A model generated the notes under the pieces. That model searched no databases, was not told the DNA's origin, and was given only the letters and a program-made list of their open reading frames with translations. From an uncultured Bacillaceae bacterium (lineage in GTDB: Bacteria > Bacillota > Bacilli > Bacillales > Alkalibacillaceae), in contig CALKAL010000107.1 of assembly GCA_937983065.1 (NCBI GenBank), positions 1 through 23,129 on the forward strand: a DNA stretch of 23,129 nucleotides, read 5' to 3'. The translations under genes were made by a program, and so were the position numbers. Positions within the stretch are counted from its first letter, which is position 1. Each line of letters opens with the position of its first letter. This document shows, piece by piece, positions 9,152 through 16,861 of the stretch.

Positions 9152-9562
9152 TTAATGCTCTACATTAGATCCTGTTTCCCCTTTAAGAACGTCTCCTCCA
9201 GTTGAGCGGACAATCTCATCGGTAATTTCATTAGCAATCGTATTTGTCACTCGTTGGAGTAAATCGTTTACGACGACTTGCGATTCTTTAAACTCTTGAA
9301 CAATCGGAATCTCGTCTAATTCTTCTTGTAAACGATCTATTTGGTCCTCAACCTTTTTTAAAGCTTCTTCTTTACCATAATGTTGTAAATTGACAGCTTG
9401 TTTTTGAGCGGCTTTTATTTTTTTAATTAAGCTTTGAATTTTCGTATTTTGATTTATTTTAACTTCTAACTGTTTAAAACGGTCAATCTCTTCAATATTT
9501 GCTAATTTACGTGCTAATTCTTTAGCTTCTTCAATAACTTCTTTTCTCGTATATTTTGCCAT
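9152..9562 (-). CDS. ricA: RicA (YmcA), RNase Y maturation-complex subunit, YlbF/YmcA family
   Basis: Small helical protein (136 aa) of the YlbF/YmcA family. In B. subtilis RicA forms a complex with RicF (YlbF) and RicT (YaaT) that directs RNase Y in mRNA maturation and affects competence, biofilm and sporulation. The sequence follows the B. subtilis protein closely, with shared blocks such as KALQKQAVNL-like 52-61, DxLQEELxEIPxxQEF and TGGDxLxGETGS near the end. It starts with ATG one base after the miaB stop, its GAGGTGA ribosome site lying inside the last miaB codons. The protein has no cysteine at all: it stops at GETGSNVEH, whereas B. subtilis RicA as I remember it continues for seven residues containing Cys141, a reported 4Fe-4S cluster ligand. 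Function is otherwise likely conserved. Confidence 0.92.
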   Translation of the reverse strand: MAKYTRKEVIEEAKELARKLANIEEIDRFKQLEVKINQNTKIQSLIKKIKAAQKQAVNLQHYGKEEALKKVEDQIDRLQEELDEIPIVQEFKESQVVVNDLLQRVTNTIANEITDEIVRSTGGDVLKGETGSNVEH

Positions 9563-9563
9563 A

Positions 9564-11147
9564 TTAAATCACCTCGATGACTTCAGTTGCTGGCTCATCG
9601 ACTAATTCACCATCTAAAGTCCATGTTTTCGTATTCGTAATTTTAACGTTTACAATTTTACCGATTGCTGATTTCGGACCTTTAAAATTGACGAGCTTGT
9701 TTCTTTCAGTGTAACCAGCTAACATTTCATCATTGTTTTTACTCGTACCTTCAACTAAAACTTTTACGATTTTTCCTTCATAATTCTCTAACGCTTTTTT
9801 AGAATATTCATTAACAATTTCGTTTAAACGATAGAGACGCTTTTTCTTCACTTCCATCGGTACGTTATCTTCAATTCTAGCTGCTGGTGTTCCTTCTCTT
9901 GGTGAATAAATAAATGTATACGCACCTTCAAAGCCAACTTCATGATATAAAGAAATAGTCTCTTCAAATTGCTCCTCTGTTTCATTCGGGAAGCCAACGA
10001 TAATATCTGTCGTTAAGGCAGCGTTAGGAATTCGTTCTCTTATTTTTCGAACGAGCTCTAAATATTCCTCTCGCGTATATCTTCTCGCCATAACGCGTAA
10101 AACTTCTGAGCTACCTGATTGAACAGGAAGATGAATATAAGGCATTAAGTTGCCACCTTTAGCGAGCACTTCAATGAGTTTATCATCAAAGTCTCTTGGA
10201 TGGGATGTCGTAAATTTAACTCTTGGGATGTCGATTTTCCGAATTTCATCCATTAATTCGCCTAAACCATATTCAAAGTCAAGATCTTTACCGTAAGCAT
10301 TGACGTTTTGTCCTAATAATGTGACTTCTTGATACCCTTGTGCTGCTAAATGGCGCACTTCTTGAATAATATCCTCGGGTAAACGGCTACGCTCTTTACC
10401 ACGAGTATAAGGAACAATACAGTACGTACAGAATTTATCACAACCGTACATAATATTAACCCATGCTTTAATACGCCCTTCACGACGCTTCGGTAAATTT
10501 TCAATAATGTCGCCTTCTTTTGACCATACTTCAACGACCATTTCTTTACTCATTAATGCGTTAAACACTAATTGTGGAAGGCGGTGAATATTATGGGTAC
10601 CGAAGATTAAATCAACGTACTGATATTTCGTTAAAATTTTATTAACGACGGATTCTTCTTGGGACATACAACCACAAACCCCAATAATTAAATCAGGATT
10701 TTCTAATTTTAACGGTTTTAAATGTCCGATTTCACCGAACACTCGATTTTCAGCATTTTCTCGAATCGCACATGTGTTGAGTAAAATAATATCTGCTTCT
10801 TCGGTCACTGTTGTTGCTTCATATCCCATTTCCGTTAAAATACCTGACATCACTTCACTATCATGCTCATTCATTTGACAACCGTATGTTTGAATTAAAA
10901 ACTTTTTCCCCTCACCCAAGCCTTGAAGCTCATCTGGAATTTCAAAATCATATAATATATCTGTATCTTTTTTACGACGACTTCTCGCTTTCTTTAAGTT
11001 GGGAGGTTCATAAGTTGCTTGAAAATACTTCATGAAATCTTCAGATGACTTTTTCTTCAAACGTTCTAAATTATCCGTGTCGGATTTTACGTCCGATGGA
11101 TTTTCTTGTTTGATTTGGTTTAATTGTTTACGTTGCTCTTCATTCAT
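9564..11147 (-). CDS. miaB: tRNA-2-methylthio-N6-dimethylallyladenosine synthase MiaB
   Basis: Radical SAM methylthiotransferase that turns i6A37 of tRNA into ms2i6A37. The N-terminal UPF0004 domain has cluster-binding cysteines C90 (TYGCQMNEHD), C126 (NTCAIRENAE) and C160 (VCGCMSQEES). The radical SAM motif CxxxCxxC is C236-C240-C243 (YGCDKFCTYC). A C-terminal TRAM domain (about 450 to 515) binds RNA. At 527 aa it is slightly longer than the roughly 509 aa B. subtilis protein, the extra length being a charged N-terminal tail of about 60 residues before the first domain. ATG with AAAGGAGA. In B. subtilis tdh and kbl lie upstream; here spoVS is the direct neighbour. It is co-transcribed with ricA. 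Confidence 0.97.
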   Translation of the reverse strand: MNEEQRKQLNQIKQENPSDVKSDTDNLERLKKKSSEDFMKYFQATYEPPNLKKARSRRKKDTDILYDFEIPDELQGLGEGKKFLIQTYGCQMNEHDSEVMSGILTEMGYEATTVTEEADIILLNTCAIRENAENRVFGEIGHLKPLKLENPDLIIGVCGCMSQEESVVNKILTKYQYVDLIFGTHNIHRLPQLVFNALMSKEMVVEVWSKEGDIIENLPKRREGRIKAWVNIMYGCDKFCTYCIVPYTRGKERSRLPEDIIQEVRHLAAQGYQEVTLLGQNVNAYGKDLDFEYGLGELMDEIRKIDIPRVKFTTSHPRDFDDKLIEVLAKGGNLMPYIHLPVQSGSSEVLRVMARRYTREEYLELVRKIRERIPNAALTTDIIVGFPNETEEQFEETISLYHEVGFEGAYTFIYSPREGTPAARIEDNVPMEVKKKRLYRLNEIVNEYSKKALENYEGKIVKVLVEGTSKNNDEMLAGYTERNKLVNFKGPKSAIGKIVNVKITNTKTWTLDGELVDEPATEVIEVI

Positions 11148-11194
11148 ATTAAATCTCCTTTCTTCCAGTCATAAAACAGAACCATACAAATTAC

Positions 11195-11223
11195 AGTATA
11201 AATCTTCAAAACGATTTTAACAA
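11195..11223 (-). promoter_or_regulatory. Sigma-A-type promoter of miaB-ricA
   Basis: On the minus strand TTGTTA (11218-11223), a 17-base spacer and TATACT (11195-11200). The expected start near 11188 gives a leader of about 40 nt. An overlapping alternative is TTGAAG-17-TATGGT a few bases downstream. Confidence 0.6.
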
Positions 11224-11282
11224 CAAAAGATAAACAAACAGAGTGAATGATGTTATAGGAATACTATAATTTTGCCAAATTT

Positions 11283-11352
11283 AAAAAGGCTGACACTAAT
11301 TATTAAATTGAACAAAAAAAAGCTGACAACTAAGTATAAATTTAGTGCCAGC
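11283..11352 (-). terminator. Terminator after spoVS with two possible 3' arms
   Basis: The 5' arm in the minus-strand RNA (11342-11352) can pair with a near 3' arm (11322-11333; one bulged base and one G-U) followed by eight T. It can also pair with a distal arm (11289-11299; 11 pairs, one G-U, no bulge) followed by CC-free TTTTT after a single C. The near hairpin is a good standard terminator; the second arm looks like a duplicated backup. Confidence 0.8.
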
Positions 11353-11371
11353 ACTTATTTTTAAAATAAAA

Positions 11372-11632
11372 TTATCGTGGTTCAACGATTAATTTAATCG
11401 CCGTTCTTTCTTCTTGATCAATCATAATGTCAGTAAATGCAGGAATACAAATTAAGTCCACACCACTAGGAGCAACAAATCCTCTTGCAATGGCTACTGC
11501 TTTCACTGCTTGGTTTAACGCTCCAGCACCAATTGCTTGAATTTCGGCTGTACCTCTTTCACGTAACACATTAGCGAGCGCTCCAGCCACAGAATTCGGA
11601 TTTGACTTTGCTGATACTTTTAATATTTCCAT
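11372..11632 (-). CDS. spoVS: Stage V sporulation protein SpoVS
   Basis: Small alpha/beta protein (86 aa, exact family length) of the SpoVS/Alba-like group, needed for normal septation control and coat-related development in B. subtilis, where it is sigma-H dependent. The sequence is nearly invariant in the family: MEILKVSAKSNPNSVAGALA at the start, the GAGALNQAVKA segment near 36-46, and a basic PR C-terminus. ATG with AAAGGAGGA 8-9 bases upstream. It lies 124 bases after ymdB with no terminator between, so some readthrough from ymdB is possible. I could not find a convincing sigma-H site (RnAGGAWWW / RnnGAATWW at correct spacing) in the gap. Confidence 0.97.
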   Translation of the reverse strand: MEILKVSAKSNPNSVAGALANVLRERGTAEIQAIGAGALNQAVKAVAIARGFVAPSGVDLICIPAFTDIMIDQEERTAIKLIVEPR

Positions 11633-11756
11633 TACTAGTTCCTCCTTTATTGCTATTATATTTCATAAATAATCTATTCATCACATCATATTCTATGACT
11701 TATATTATGAACTAGTATTCCGAAAAATTCAAATATTCAATGAGGAAATAATAAAT

Positions 11757-12554
11757 TTAGTTAAATGTCGGATGATCATCGTTAATTAATATTCGTTTAA
11801 TCGAGTTCGCTTTTCCTGTATCATCATTAACTTGAATGACGACACCACTTAAAACGGTTCGATTCGTTTCAGGGATTTCAAAACGTACGGGTAATCCTGT
11901 TACAAATTTTCGAATGACAGCTTCCTTTTCAACACCTAAAACACTATCATATGGACCTGTCATCCCGACATCAGTAATATATGCCGTACCCTTTGGTAGT
12001 ATTCTTTCATCGGACGTTTGAATATGGGTGTGGGTTCCAACTATTGCTGAAATTTTACCGTCTAAATACCATCCCATCGCTTGTTTTTCACTCGTTGCCT
12101 CAGCGTGGAAGTCGACGAAAATAATTTTAGCCTTCTTTTTCGCTTCATCAATTAATTGATTAGCTAATTGGAAAGGATCATCTATCGGATTCATGAACGT
12201 TCTTCCTTGCAAGTTTATGACAGCTACATTTGTCTGATTAATTTTTTTAAAAATAATTCCTTTGCCAGGAGTTCCTGCTGGAAAATTAGCAGGTCTGATT
12301 AAATCATTTTCATCATCGATAAAATCAAATATCTCTTTTTTATCCCAAGTATGATTTCCTAATGTAACGATATCTGCGCCCCATTCAAGCAGCTGATAAT
12401 ATATTTTTTTCGTAATTCCTTTTCCGTGAGCCGCATTTTCTCCATTAACAATTGTTAAATCAACTTTATAATGATCTTTTAAATTCGGTAAATAAGTCGC
12501 TAATGCATCTCTTCCAGGTCTACCTACAATATCTCCTATAAATAATATATTCAT
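11757..12554 (-). CDS. ymdB: Metallophosphoesterase / cyclic-nucleotide phosphodiesterase YmdB
   Basis: Dinuclear-metal phosphodiesterase of the YmdB family, active on 2',3'-cyclic nucleotides and needed for motility-to-biofilm switching in B. subtilis. The start is set at MNILFIGDIVG (265 aa, family length), with AAAGGAA just upstream. A longer ATG at 12614 would add 20 unconserved residues and overlap the promoter. Metal-site residues by family comparison are D8 (FIGDIVG), E39-N40 (NGENAAHG), N67-H68 (GNHTWDK), the DFHAEATSEK histidine and the two histidines of GTHTHIQT. It lies directly downstream of rny, as in B. subtilis, but is separated from it by a terminator and has a promoter of its own. 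Confidence 0.95.
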   Translation of the reverse strand: MNILFIGDIVGRPGRDALATYLPNLKDHYKVDLTIVNGENAAHGKGITKKIYYQLLEWGADIVTLGNHTWDKKEIFDFIDDENDLIRPANFPAGTPGKGIIFKKINQTNVAVINLQGRTFMNPIDDPFQLANQLIDEAKKKAKIIFVDFHAEATSEKQAMGWYLDGKISAIVGTHTHIQTSDERILPKGTAYITDVGMTGPYDSVLGVEKEAVIRKFVTGLPVRFEIPETNRTVLSGVVIQVNDDTGKANSIKRILINDDHPTFN

Positions 12555-12602
12555 ACATGATTCCTTTCTGCTGATTATAATTTCATATGTAGCATAAATG
12601 AT

Positions 12603-12631
12603 ATTATATGTCAAAAAAGTGACATTATTAA
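12603..12631 (-). promoter_or_regulatory. Sigma-A-type promoter of ymdB
   Basis: On the minus strand TTAATA (12626-12631), a 17-base spacer and TATAAT (12603-12608), directly after the rny terminator. A perfect TTGACA overlaps the spacer and would pair 17 bases on with a poor TACATA preceded by TGC. The first pair puts the start about 40 nt before the corrected ymdB ATG. Confidence 0.6.
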
Positions 12632-12633
12632 TT

Positions 12634-12683
12634 AAAGAAAAAAGCTTGTTGACTTATCATTGAATAGGATAAAATCAACAAGC
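12634..12683 (-). terminator. Rho-independent terminator after rny
   Basis: Arms 12644-12658 and 12668-12683 form a stem of about 15 pairs with one bulge and one G-U, then TTTTTTCTTT on the minus strand. It separates rny from ymdB. Confidence 0.9.
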
Positions 12684-12690
12684 AATTTTT

Positions 12691-14256
12691 TTACTTTGCG
12701 TATTCAACAGCCCGTGTTTCTCTAATGACTGTCACTTTAATATGTCCTGGATAATCTAAATCTTCTTCGATTTTTTTCCGGATGTCTCTTGCTAGCTGTA
12801 CTGCTTTGACATCATCAATATCGTCTGGTCGTACCATAATTCGAACTTCACGACCTGCTTGGATAGCAAACGATTTTTCGACGCCTTCATAAGAATCAGC
12901 TATTTCTTCTAGTTTTTCAAGTCGCTTAATATAGCTTTCTAACGATTCACTTCTTGCACCTGGTCGTGCGGCAGATAAAGCATCCGCAGCGGCAACGAGT
13001 ACTGAAATAATGCTCGTTGGTTCTTCATCACCATGGTGAGATGCGATTGCATTAATGACGACTTCATGTTCTTTATACTTTTGTGCTAATTCTTTACCAA
13101 TTTCGACGTGGCTTCCTTCAACTTCATGGTCAACCGCTTTACCGATGTCATGAAGTAAACCGGCCCGGCGAGCTAATTGTTCATCTTCGCCAAGTTCAGC
13201 GGCGAGTAAGCCCGATAAATAAGCAACTTCTAAAGAGTGCTTTAATACGTTTTGTCCGTAACTTGTACGATATTTTAATCGACCGATAATTTTGATTAAA
13301 TCTGGATGGATACCGTGGGCACCAATATCGAAAGTAGCTTGTTCCCCCACCTCACGAATATACTCGTCAACTTCTCTTCGTGATTTATCGACCATTTCTT
13401 CAATTCTAGCAGGGTGAATTCGTCCATCTTGTACAAGGTTTTCTAAGGCAACCCTAGCAATTTCTCTTCGAATTGGGTCAAAACCTGATAATATAACAGC
13501 CTCAGGTGTATCATCAATGATTAAATCAATACCAGTTAACGTTTCTAACGTACGGATGTTACGACCTTCTCTACCGATAATTCGACCTTTCATCTCATCA
13601 TTCGGTAAAGTAACAACAGATACTGTTGTCTCAGACACATGCTCGGCAGCACAACGTTGAATGGCCAAGGATAAAATATTCCGTGCTTTTTTATCCGCTT
13701 CTTCCTTCACTCGGTTTTCAGCTTCTTTGACCATCAAAGCTGTTTCATGTTCTAGTTCTTTTTCAACACGATCTAAAATAATTTCTTTTGCTTGATCTTG
13801 TGTTAAACCAGAAATTTTTTCTAATTCAACCTGCTGTGTCTTTAATAATTCCTCCACTTTGCTTTCGGCTTCATTCAGTTGTTGTTGTTTTTCATTTAAA
13901 GATTCCTCTTTCTTTTCCAACATCAGCTCTCTTTTATCTAATGTATCACTCTTCCTGTCAAGAGATTCTTCTCGTTGTAAAAGACGATTTTCTTGTTTCT
14001 GTACTTCCGTTCGTCTCTCACGCAATTCATTTTCTTGTTCTTGTCGTAAACGATGACTTTCATCTTTTGCTTCTAAAAGAGCTTCACGTTTTGCAGATTC
14101 AGCATTCCGCTTACCTTCTTCAATAATTTGCTTAGCAAGCTCTTCGGCACTCGAGATCTTCGCTTCAGCAAGCTTTTTCCGTATCGAATAACCAACAACA
14201 ATACCGACGGGTAAAGCAAGCAAAATGGAGATGATAATTAGAGTCGTTTGATCCAT
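12691..14256 (-). CDS. rny: Ribonuclease Y
   Basis: Membrane-anchored endoribonuclease that starts mRNA decay in Firmicutes and nucleates the degradosome-like network. The 521 aa protein (B. subtilis about 520) has an N-terminal membrane helix (about 4-26), a long charged coiled coil (about 30-210), a KH domain with GRIIGREGRN at 224-233 followed by an LETLTGIDLIIDDTP stretch, and an HD domain with LLHDIGKAVDHE whose catalytic H369-D370 match the family. AGGAGGTGA precedes the ATG. Neighbours recA and ymdB match B. subtilis, though the pbpX found between recA and rny there is absent. RicA, a subunit of its maturation complex, is encoded about 3 kb downstream. The leader of about 110 nt has several promoter-like elements. 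Confidence 0.97.
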   Translation of the reverse strand: MDQTTLIIISILLALPVGIVVGYSIRKKLAEAKISSAEELAKQIIEEGKRNAESAKREALLEAKDESHRLRQEQENELRERRTEVQKQENRLLQREESLDRKSDTLDKRELMLEKKEESLNEKQQQLNEAESKVEELLKTQQVELEKISGLTQDQAKEIILDRVEKELEHETALMVKEAENRVKEEADKKARNILSLAIQRCAAEHVSETTVSVVTLPNDEMKGRIIGREGRNIRTLETLTGIDLIIDDTPEAVILSGFDPIRREIARVALENLVQDGRIHPARIEEMVDKSRREVDEYIREVGEQATFDIGAHGIHPDLIKIIGRLKYRTSYGQNVLKHSLEVAYLSGLLAAELGEDEQLARRAGLLHDIGKAVDHEVEGSHVEIGKELAQKYKEHEVVINAIASHHGDEEPTSIISVLVAAADALSAARPGARSESLESYIKRLEKLEEIADSYEGVEKSFAIQAGREVRIMVRPDDIDDVKAVQLARDIRKKIEEDLDYPGHIKVTVIRETRAVEYAK

Positions 14257-14295
14257 ACTCTCACCTCCTCTTGCTATTCATTTTTCTTTTTTTCT

Positions 14296-14324
14296 TTTAT
14301 ACATTTTCAGTCGGTAATGTACAA
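14296..14324 (-). promoter_or_regulatory. Second, start-proximal rny promoter candidate
   Basis: On the minus strand TTGTAC (14319-14324), a 17-base spacer and TATAAA (14296-14301). It would give a short leader of about 33 nt. Between this and the distal site a third weak pair (TTGTAT-16-TATAAA) can be read. Confidence 0.45.
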
Positions 14325-14373
14325 TCATTCATTTTGTCATTTTTATAGGTGAAAATGAAAATTATACAACTTA

Positions 14374-14402
14374 ATTTTAAGCCTGTCTACAAATGATGTC
14401 AA
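14374..14402 (-). promoter_or_regulatory. Main candidate promoter of rny
   Basis: On the minus strand a perfect TTGACA (14397-14402), a 17-base spacer and TAAAAT (14374-14379). The expected start near 14367 gives a leader of about 110 nt. It is the best sigma-A match in the window. Confidence 0.75.
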
Positions 14403-14432
14403 GAAAATGTAAAATTAATAGATATTTTTTTA

Positions 14433-14472
14433 TAAAAAATCCTTTTCCCGTAAATTATAGGAAAAGGATTTT
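14433..14472 (-). terminator. Rho-independent terminator after recA
   Basis: A 13-pair stem (14436-14448 with 14460-14472), an 11-base loop, and a T-run of six in the minus-strand transcript, just after the recA stop. Confidence 0.92.
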
Positions 14473-14480
14473 ATTTGAAG

Positions 14481-15518
14481 TTATTCTAATTCTAATTGTT
14501 CTTGTTCATCATTCGTCGCTTCATCCGAGGATCCATCAATATTGAAATGGGCTCGAATTTCTGAATTAATTTCTTCAAATATATCAACATTTTCTTTTAA
14601 AAATTGTTTAGCATTCTCTCTTCCTTGACCAAGCTTTTCACCTTTATAGGAATACCATGCGCCACTTTTATCAACAATATCTAAATCAGAACCAATATCT
14701 AAAATTTCACCTTCTTTAGATATTCCTTCACCATACATAATGTCTACTTCAGCTTGTTTAAATGGTGGTGCGACTTTATTTTTAACAACTTTTATTCGTG
14801 TTCTATTACCGACCATCTCATTACCTTGCTTTAATGTTTCGGCTCTTCTTACTTCTAAACGAACAGAAGAGTAGAACTTTAACGCACGTCCACCTGGTGT
14901 CGTCTCCGGATTACCGAACATAACACCGACTTTTTCACGAATTTGGTTAATGAAAATAGCGGTTGTCTTTGATTTATTAATCGCCCCTGATAACTTTCTT
15001 AATGCTTGGGACATTAATCTTGCTTGTAAACCGACATGGGAATCACCCATTTCACCTTCAATTTCTGCTTTCGGTACAAGGGCTGCAACCGAGTCGATGA
15101 CGATAATATCAACAGCGCCACTTCTTACTAATGCTTCAGCAATTTCTAAAGCTTGTTCCCCTGTATCAGGTTGGGATAGTAAAAGCTCGTCAATATCTAC
15201 TCCTAAATTACGAGCATATACTGGATCAAGCGCATGCTCGGCATCAATAAACGCTGCTTGTCCGCCATTTTTTTGCACCTCTGCAATCGCATGCAGTGCA
15301 ACTGTCGTCTTACCAGAAGACTCTGGTCCATATATTTCAATCACGCGTCCCCGTGGATAGCCTCCAACTCCTAATGCCACATCTAATGTTAATGATCCAC
15401 TCGATACGGTGGAAACAACTTGCCCCTCTTGTTCCCCTAGTTTCATAATAGAGCCTTTTCCAAACTGTTTCTCTATCTGTTTTAAGGCCATGTCTAGTGC
15501 TTGTTTTCGATCACTCAT
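14481..15518 (-). CDS. recA: Recombinase RecA
   Basis: Strand-exchange ATPase and SOS co-protease. The 345 aa protein has Walker A GPESSGKTT at 64-72, Walker B IIVIDSVAAL at 138-147, the L1/L2 DNA-binding loops (EGEMGDSHVG near 154-163 and the segment after NQIREKVGVMFGNPETTPGG) and an acidic C-terminal tail (DEQEQLELE). The ATG has AAGGGGGA about 9 bases upstream. It lies 98 bases after cinA, as in many Firmicutes. With no terminator in the gap, it can be read both from cinA and from its own promoter, which has a LexA box just upstream. No key residue is missing. Confidence 0.98.
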   Translation of the reverse strand: MSDRKQALDMALKQIEKQFGKGSIMKLGEQEGQVVSTVSSGSLTLDVALGVGGYPRGRVIEIYGPESSGKTTVALHAIAEVQKNGGQAAFIDAEHALDPVYARNLGVDIDELLLSQPDTGEQALEIAEALVRSGAVDIIVIDSVAALVPKAEIEGEMGDSHVGLQARLMSQALRKLSGAINKSKTTAIFINQIREKVGVMFGNPETTPGGRALKFYSSVRLEVRRAETLKQGNEMVGNRTRIKVVKNKVAPPFKQAEVDIMYGEGISKEGEILDIGSDLDIVDKSGAWYSYKGEKLGQGRENAKQFLKENVDIFEEINSEIRAHFNIDGSSDEATNDEQEQLELE

Positions 15519-15550
15519 ACTAAACTATCCCCCTTAATTTTACTATTTAT

Positions 15551-15579
15551 ATCATACTACTTTTTTTATCGTTTGCCAA
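15551..15579 (-). promoter_or_regulatory. Sigma-A promoter of recA
   Basis: On the minus strand TTGGCA (15574-15579), a 17-base spacer and TATGAT (15551-15556), each one mismatch from consensus. The expected start near 15544 gives a leader of about 26 nt that carries the ribosome site. Confidence 0.82.
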
Positions 15580-15587
15580 GATAAAAA

Positions 15588-15601
15588 CGAATATTTGTTC
15601 C
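15588..15601. promoter_or_regulatory. LexA (DinR) SOS box upstream of recA
   Basis: CGAATATTTGTTCC on the plus strand, against the Bacillus SOS consensus CGAACNNNNGTTCG: two mismatches, one in each half-site. The B. subtilis recA box, as I recall it, is CGAATATGCGTTCG, which shares the same CGAAT left half. It lies 8 bases upstream of the -35, so repression would act from the promoter's upstream flank. Confidence 0.78.
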
Positions 15602-15616
15602 ATATTTTTAAAATCA

Positions 15617-16861
15617 TTATTTTAGCTTAGATAGAATCATTCGAAAACCTTCTAATGTGGCCTCATCTCTTACTGCTTTTCGGTCACCGAATAAATTTAC
15701 TTTTTTAACCTCGGTCTCTAATCCATCAATACTTAAACCGATAAATACGGTTCCTTGATGAAATCCTTCAACGGGGTCTTTTCCTGCAACACCAGTAAAG
15801 CTAATCCCGATATGACTATTCAATTTTTTTCTTACGTTTTCTGCCATTAGTTTTGCGGTGACTTTGCTAACGGCTCCTTCCGTTTTTAAAATTTGTGAGG
15901 GAACACCGACAACTGATTCTTTCACATCGTTCGTATAGGATACGATAGAGCCCTTTAATACGTTAGATGCTCCATCATGTTCAACGATTGAAGAAGCAAA
16001 GAGACCGCCCGTAATGCTTTCACATGAAGCGATGGTCCAATTTTTCTCTTTTAATAAATTTAATACTTGTAAGCTTAATGGTACATCCCCATAACCGATA
16101 AAATAATCTCCGACTCGGTTTAAAATTAACGCTTCAACGGGATCAATTAACGCATCGGCTTCCTGTTTCGCTTTTGCTTGAGCAGTAAGACGAAGGGTCA
16201 CATAACCATTCCCAGCTAAAGGAGCAATCGTTGGATTAGATTGATTTTTAATAACATCTACAAGTTCTTCTTCTAAGGTCGACTCTCCAATCCCTTGAAA
16301 AGTTAACACGCGGTTGAAAAGCTGCTTCGTTAATAGGCCCTTCTTTTTTAAAAAGGGGAATATTTGCTCCTCAACGAGCCATTTCATCTCTTTCGGAACA
16401 CCAGGTAAGAAAAACCATAACGTCTGTTCATGTTCATAAAATAACGCAGGAGCCATCCCGACTTTATTTTCAAACACGAGACCCCCATCAAAGGATAGTG
16501 CTTGTTTCCGATTGTTTGATGACATGTTTATATTTCTTTTATAAAAATATTCGCTAACTTTATGTAACGTCTCCTCATGAATAACGAGCTCACATTTAAA
16601 CAAATCAGCAGCAACCTGTCTCGTCATATCATCCTCAGTTGGGCCGAGACCTCCTGTTACGAAAACGACATTTGACCTCTGTTGGGCTTTTTCAAAAACG
16701 GAAAAAATGCGATCATAATTGTCGCCGACCGTCTGTTTATGAAAGACGTTTAAATTCGCTTTCGTTAGCTTTTCCGAGATCCAAGCTGAGTTAGTATCAA
16801 CGATTTGCCCGAGTAAAAGCTCCGTGCCAACCGTTATAATTTCGCATTTATTGTTTGTCAC
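15617..16861 (-). CDS. cinA: CinA, competence/damage-inducible protein (nicotinamide-nucleotide amidase family)
   Basis: Two-domain protein of 414 aa. The N-terminal MoaB/MogA-like domain (to about 170) shows VGTELLLGQIVDTNSAW and VTGGLGPTEDDMTR. The C-terminal CinA/PncC domain (from about 255) shows ASCESITGGL, SYTNDVKE and SFTGVAGKDPVEG, the family's NMN-deamidase core. The start is GTG, in the overlap GTGA with the pgsA stop, with GAGGGA upstream inside pgsA, so the two are translationally coupled. In other Firmicutes cinA is part of the competence regulon and is co-transcribed with recA. Here no terminator separates the two. Whether this organism becomes competent cannot be judged from the window. 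Confidence 0.95.
   Translation of the reverse strand: MTNNKCEIITVGTELLLGQIVDTNSAWISEKLTKANLNVFHKQTVGDNYDRIFSVFEKAQQRSNVVFVTGGLGPTEDDMTRQVAADLFKCELVIHEETLHKVSEYFYKRNINMSSNNRKQALSFDGGLVFENKVGMAPALFYEHEQTLWFFLPGVPKEMKWLVEEQIFPFLKKKGLLTKQLFNRVLTFQGIGESTLEEELVDVIKNQSNPTIAPLAGNGYVTLRLTAQAKAKQEADALIDPVEALILNRVGDYFIGYGDVPLSLQVLNLLKEKNWTIASCESITGGLFASSIVEHDGASNVLKGSIVSYTNDVKESVVGVPSQILKTEGAVSKVTAKLMAENVRKKLNSHIGISFTGVAGKDPVEGFHQGTVFIGLSIDGLETEVKKVNLFGDRKAVRDEATLEGFRMILSKLK

Noticed and set aside
12555..12614. 20-codon N-terminal extension of ymdB
   Set aside because: The added residues are not family-like and their DNA holds the candidate promoter and ribosome site; the start at 12554 is better.
14950..15360. 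Plus-strand 136-codon open frame inside recA
   Set aside because: Antisense shadow of a highly conserved gene, with no ribosome site and no recognisable family features.
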